A program made the position numbers and the translations under genes. A stretch of 64,000 bases of DNA, taken from the NCBI GenBank assembly GCA_023525715.1, contig CM042012.1:61215205-61279204 (forward strand), written 5' to 3'. The notes beneath the pieces were generated by a model, which was given only the letters and a program-made list of their open reading frames with translations, searched no databases and was not told the DNA's origin. Below are positions 59,690 to 64,000 of the stretch, in pieces (positions within the stretch are counted from its first letter, which is position 1; each line of letters starts with the position of its first letter). The DNA is from Cichorium intybus (taxonomy: Eukaryota; Streptophyta; Magnoliopsida; Asterales; Asteraceae).

Positions 59690-60640
59690 AAAGAACTACC
59701 GGAATTCCCGCCAGATTGATGAGAAAAGCTTATGATGAGACTGGTTTTGGGAGCCGTTTCTGTTATTTAGGCTCTATATTGATTAGCATCTGCAGAGATG
59801 GCAGAGTGGTAAAACAATTAGAAGAAATTGTTTTGAATCGGGGTCTCATATGGCCAAATGTGTCATCATGTGGAGCCATATCTTGTTTGAAAAGAAGAAA
59901 GACAAGTTGATGTGTATGTGCATTGACTACCGAGAATCCGATATTCTCGAAACCAGACCGAATATGATGTACAGTTGTGCTAAATATTGGAGTTACTTCG
60001 TAGAGAAAAGTGATATGCGAAGTTTTCCAAGTATGAAATTTGGCTAAAAGAAGTTTCAATTCTTTGGGCATGTTAACAGTGCCAAAGATGTTAAAGTAAA
60101 TCTAGTGGAATTGATGCTATGATAAAACTGGAACCGCCTGAGGAATCTGACTAGAATTGTAGTTCCTTGATTCGGCAGGTTACTATAGGAGAGTTGTAGA
60201 AAACTGCTCCTTGATTGCTGGTTAGCTGACTAAAGTTGACCAAGAAAAGTGAAAAGTTCGAGTGGTAGAAAGACCACACATATCTTTTTAAAGGTTGAAA
60301 TAAACCTTGTGAGAAGCTCCGGTGTTAGCATATTCGCTAAGCGGAGAAGATAAATTAGATTATAGAAATGCATCCAGAGTTGATTTTGGATACATGATAT
60401 TGCAGTAGCAATTATGATTTGGCATTTAAGCTTGGGAGACGCTACTTATATGGTGTAAAGCTTACTGTTTATACGGATCATAAAAGTTTGAAATACTTAA
60501 TTGATCAAAAAGAAGCCAAATATGAGATAGCAAAGATAGATGGGTTACTTAAAGATTTCGGTTGTGAAATCTTGTACCCTCTCGGTAAAGTAAATGTGGC
60601 TATAGATGCCTTGAATTGAAAAGAGTATATTTTGAAAGAT
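59690..60640 (+). pseudogene. Gypsy-3 reverse transcriptase and RNase H relic
   Basis: Fragments in order across frames: LPEFPPD (about 59697), MCIDYRES (about 59910), KYEIWLKEVSILW (about 60030), then the RNase H run at 60419-60619 with RYLYGVKLTVYTDHKSLKYL and GKVNVAIDAL. Each corresponds to a known block of Ty3/gypsy pol, but the central RT catalytic block (YxDD) is not found, stops are frequent, and the stretch is shorter than an intact RT-RNase H. Not functional. Confidence 0.85.
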
Positions 60641-60889
60641 ACATTCACATGTATGAGTGTGGCGAATTGATTACCTGAGTTGATTCGGGTAGCACAGAAA
60701 GAAGTGTGCAAGTCTGAAAACGTGAAAAGTGAATAATTGGCTATTGAAATAAGCTAGTTGGAAAATCACAGCGATTTAAAACCCTTGGTGGTTGTGTATG
60801 TGGATTCCAATGCAAAGTGAAACATGAGATTTACTTTGAAAAGATGCATATTGTAGTAGATATGCAATAAATCCGGGCCAGTGCCAAAC

Positions 60890-61720
60890 GGTATAGGATG
60901 ATGAAACCTATGTATTGGTGGCCGGGACTAAAGAAAGACATTGAAAGACATGTGAAAAGTGTTTGACTTGTGTGAAAGTAAAGCCAAACTATCAGAAGCA
61001 TACAGAAAAATTTAGCCGTTGTCAGTCCCAAAGAAGAAAAAGGGACGATATTATTATAGACTTTTTAATAAAGTCTTTGCAAGTACCGCATGGGTATGAC
61101 ACCATATGGGTAATTGCAGGTTGATTGATGGAATCAGTGTAGATTTATATTGACTAAGGAAGAAAGTAAGATCGGAAAGTAGTGAAAAACTACATAGATA
61201 AAGAAATTTGTCGATGTAAGCTACCGGTGTCGATTGTGTCGAGTCGAGAAAATAGAATTATTCGTTAATCTTGGCATAAATTCCAAGAATAATTAGTTCA
61301 AAAGTACTAGTAAGTACTGTATACGATTTGCAAATTGATAGACGAGGCTAGAAAATGATGCAGACTCTAGAATATATGCTTGAAATTTGCATAACAGACC
61401 TTGGCGGAAGACAAGAAGATTGTCCATTTCGGGTGGAATCTGTAGATAATAACAGTTTTCGTACCAGTTTTCTGATGACTCGTATGAAATGTCGTATGGA
61501 GTACCGTGTCATACTCCGATTTGCTAGACAGAAGTTGGGGAGAAGCCGTTGGCTGGACCCGAGATTTGTACCTCAAAGAGAAGAAAAGATTAGGCAAATT
61601 CGAGAAAACTTGGAAATAGACAAAAATCAACAAAAGTAGTATGCGGATTGCCGAGTAAAACCGTTGAAATTCCAAATGGGGAAAGATGACAGTGTTCAAA
61701 ATATCCCTTGGAAAGACTAA
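60890..61720 (+). pseudogene. Gypsy-3 integrase relic
   Basis: MKPMYWWPGLKKDIERHV (about 60899-60952) is the HHCC-side block. Later pieces in other frames include a run equivalent to the end of the DDE core (QTLEYMLEICITDLGG at 61360-61410) and the C-terminal block WTEVGEKPLAGPE / EEKIRQIRENLE (about 61520-61620). The central DD part is badly decayed. It ends before the polypurine tract at 62114. Confidence 0.8.
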
Positions 61721-62113
61721 AAATCTGCTTGGGACGAAAAGAAAGTCAAGCCCTCATTTATTGGACTTTTCAATATATCCCAAAAAGTAAGAATTTTGGT
61801 GTGTTGATCGAAGTCTCTTGATGAACTTCAATATATTTATAATGTTTCTATGGGTCTCATAGTTCTAAGAACATGGATCGATAAATTTCAACGAATACCT
61901 CATGTTAAAATGAAGGTAGATAAGTAGTTAAGGTACCCGGGACAACCGGAGGAATGATAGATAAACAGTGATATAACCACAAAATAAGAAGACTAGTATG
62001 GTAAAAGTATTTTGGCAATACCATAAATGTTTCCATATGATGTGGAAAACCGGAATTGTGATGAGAAAGAAATACCCTCGCTTATTTGTATGATTTCGGG
62101 GACGAAATCTTTT

Positions 62114-62125
62114 GAAGGAGGGGTG
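62114..62125 (+). other. Gypsy-3 polypurine tract
   Basis: GAAGGAGGGGTG just upstream of the 3' LTR, in the context GGGGACGAAATC typical of Tekay-type elements. Confidence 0.85.
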
Positions 62126-62129
62126 AATT

Positions 62130-64000
62130 TGTAACACCACGATACTTTTGATAAGTATTAATATGTTAATCATAGTGTATTTATGATTTAATATGGTGTT
62201 CTAAGTATTAGAAAGTTAATACTAGAAAAAGGGTAAATTGGTCATTTTACCATAAAAGGGTAATTTGGTCATTTGACCAAGTGAAGGACCAATTATGTAA
62301 AAATATTGTTTGCGTGTGGCAAAAATATATGAAATGAAAGTTTCATTGTAATAAAATTTGATTATAGTGCCAAAAGTTCAAGAAAATGAACTTAGGGACT
62401 AAATTTGTAAATTCTTGAAGTATAAATAAGAGAGTTGACTCTCCTATGTGTGGCTGAACATTTGAGATGATCGGGAAGATTTCTTGGATGCGATTTCTGC
62501 AGAATCCATGAGGATTGAAGCATGAAATTGGATTGATGGCTTGGAATTAGAAGTTGTCAAGCAATTAAGGTTAGTAAGAAACTTCTAACCTAAGTTTTTG
62601 TGTGTTCTTCATGGGTGAACTTTTGTGACTGAAATTTCAGTCAATAATCATGAAGAATTATGGTTCTAAACTTCTAATAAGTCATATGTTAAGAATATAA
62701 CTCAAAGATATGAAAGTATGTTGCTATTGTTGAAATTAGCAACTTTGGTCAAGAACCCTAGATTGTGAGTTCTTGTGATTAACCTGATTTTAATGGTTGA
62801 TAATGACTTCTAGATGTTATTTTAGTTGAACTAAATCAGTAGAAGTGATTATAACCTAGTAATTTTGATTTTGGACCAAAAATGTGAAAAACGGGAATTT
62901 TTGGAATTGGATTGGAATTACCAATTCCATTGTTTAAAACTTGATGTAAATGAAGGGTTTTGGTCCTGGAACAAACCCCTACTGATTAAGTCGTGTATTA
63001 AGGGCTTAATATGAGAAAATGGGATTTTGTAGCATAAAAATCGGAGTTTCTGGTCTGCTGTGCAGTAGGCGCGGTGCGCCCAGATACCAGGCGCGGTGCG
63101 CCCATTTGGCAGAAAGCCAGAAACCTCCTGTTAAAATTTGGTGCAATTTCCAAGTTTGATTTTGATGCTAGGCTTATCCGATTGACCTGAAATTTTAAAC
63201 ATATGTCTAATATGTTGTGAAACTTTATGAAAAATTATCGAAATACGTATACGACCTCCCGAAAGTACTGTAGCAAAATACGTTTATTTTGGGAAAATGT
63301 ATAATTTTTAAAAAGATGGTAAGTGAAAGTTATCATCTAGAAATGGTCCCCAATTGTGTTATATTGGACTCTTGTGTAATAGAGTCAACTGAAATGATGA
63401 TTAACCTATTATCATTTGGTATATAAATGAATATATAGGTATGGGACAAATGGTTGTGGTGCATGCAAAGGCAAGAAACAACCGGAATTAAATGCAGCAA
63501 GTATCCAGGTGAGTAATCTCACTTATATCATATATGATATGTATTGATTGGACTGTTACAGATTGAAACAGATTTGGGGGACGAATTTGACAGATTTTAT
63601 GATGAATTAATACGACAATACCAGATAAGCCGTGAGTCTGTGAAAGACAAGAACGGAGCTGTGAGTCAATAATAAAAGTAAAAAGACAATACCAGATAAG
63701 CCGTGAGTCTGCGATAGACAAGAACGGAGCTGTGAGTCAATGATACGACAATACCAGATAAGCCGTGAGTCTACGATAGACAAGAACGGAGCTGTGAGTC
63801 AACCTTTGAAAAGGCAATACCGGATAATCCGTGAGTCATTGTAATGGCAAGAACGGAGCCGTGAGTCTAGGCAAAAGCGAGACAAACCCGTGAGCCATAA
63901 ATGATTACGAAATGAAATGTTATTAAATGGTGCGGCCACTTGTGGCTATGATATTGGATGCTATATCCAACTGGTGCGGCCTATTTGGCTATGATATTGT
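62130..64000 (+). repeat. Gypsy-3 3' LTR, cut by window end
   Basis: First 1871 bp of the 3' LTR, about 1 percent different from the 5' LTR by eye apart from 94 bp (about 63198-63291) missing from the 5' copy. Palindromes are at 63068-63102. Confidence 0.95.

Larger units (their letters stand above)
55955..64000 (+). mobile_element. Gypsy-3: Tekay/Del-style Ty3/gypsy element, right end outside the window
   Basis: LTR 55955-58398, PBS, internal region of only 3.73 kb, polypurine tract, second LTR from 62130 onward. LTRs start TGTAACACCA and the first ends GTGTTACA. The internal region is short for the family (usually about 4.5-5 kb): Gag is nearly gone and pol is riddled with stops and frameshifts. 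Domain order RT, RNase H, integrase identifies Ty3/gypsy. The candidate target duplication on the left is TAAAT (55950-55954); the right side is not in the window. Confidence 0.93.

Overview
This is a stretch of plant nuclear repeat DNA, most likely from a dicot. The Copia and Gypsy proteins, LTR termini and PBS types are plant-specific, and there is an F-box gene and a cellulose-synthase-like exon of plant type. From the style of the LTRs (for example one beginning TGTGACAACCG and ending GGGTGTGACA) I would guess Asteraceae, but that is recall, not proof. No tRNA, rRNA or bacterial-type feature was seen. Only one host gene is reasonably supported, an F-box gene at about 50-51 kb on the minus strand. 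Almost everything else is transposable elements nested in one another.

Layout: 1-5.8 kb holds a (TA)n tract, a probable minus-strand Gypsy LTR (555-2520) and unassigned AT-rich DNA. A Gypsy LTR (Gypsy-A) starts at 5849 and is split by a Copia element (Copia-1, 6612-35195) with an exact GAAAT target duplication; it resumes at 35201 and is split again by a solo Gypsy LTR (37877-41475, exact CAAAT duplication). Copia-1 is itself split twice. At 11729-26012, inside integrase, lies a minus-strand tandem array of a non-coding LTR element (a LARD-like element: LTR-internal-LTR-internal-LTR-partial internal). At 27711-34182, inside RNase H, lies a plus-strand partial array of a second non-autonomous element with an Athila/Tat-style PBS and one acidic ORF. 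Each array has one clean LTR edge and one broken edge, with host Copia sequence lost at the insertion.

From 42 to 49.4 kb are two decayed Copia remnants. One contains a perfect 38-bp hairpin. The other is split by a solo Gypsy LTR (44528-48180) that carries a complete cellulose-synthase-like C exon with both splice sites. The F-box gene (50291-51094, minus) has a 570-bp hAT-type MITE (51140-51709, 8-bp duplication) lodged between its TATA box and its ATG. After it come a Helitron-like terminus, an unidentified gene-like stretch, a dead PIF/Harbinger transposase, and a Gypsy element of Tekay/Del style (Gypsy-3, 55955 to beyond the end) with very similar LTRs but a ruined pol.

The two most interesting signals are: (1) the LARD internal region carries four hairpins per unit with a constant 22-nt interior and stems that differ completely yet remain paired (covariation), in a region with almost no coding capacity; (2) five LTR families in the window carry 11-14 bp interrupted palindromes in pairs or clusters, with a start-to-start spacing of about 19-22 bp (two DNA turns).
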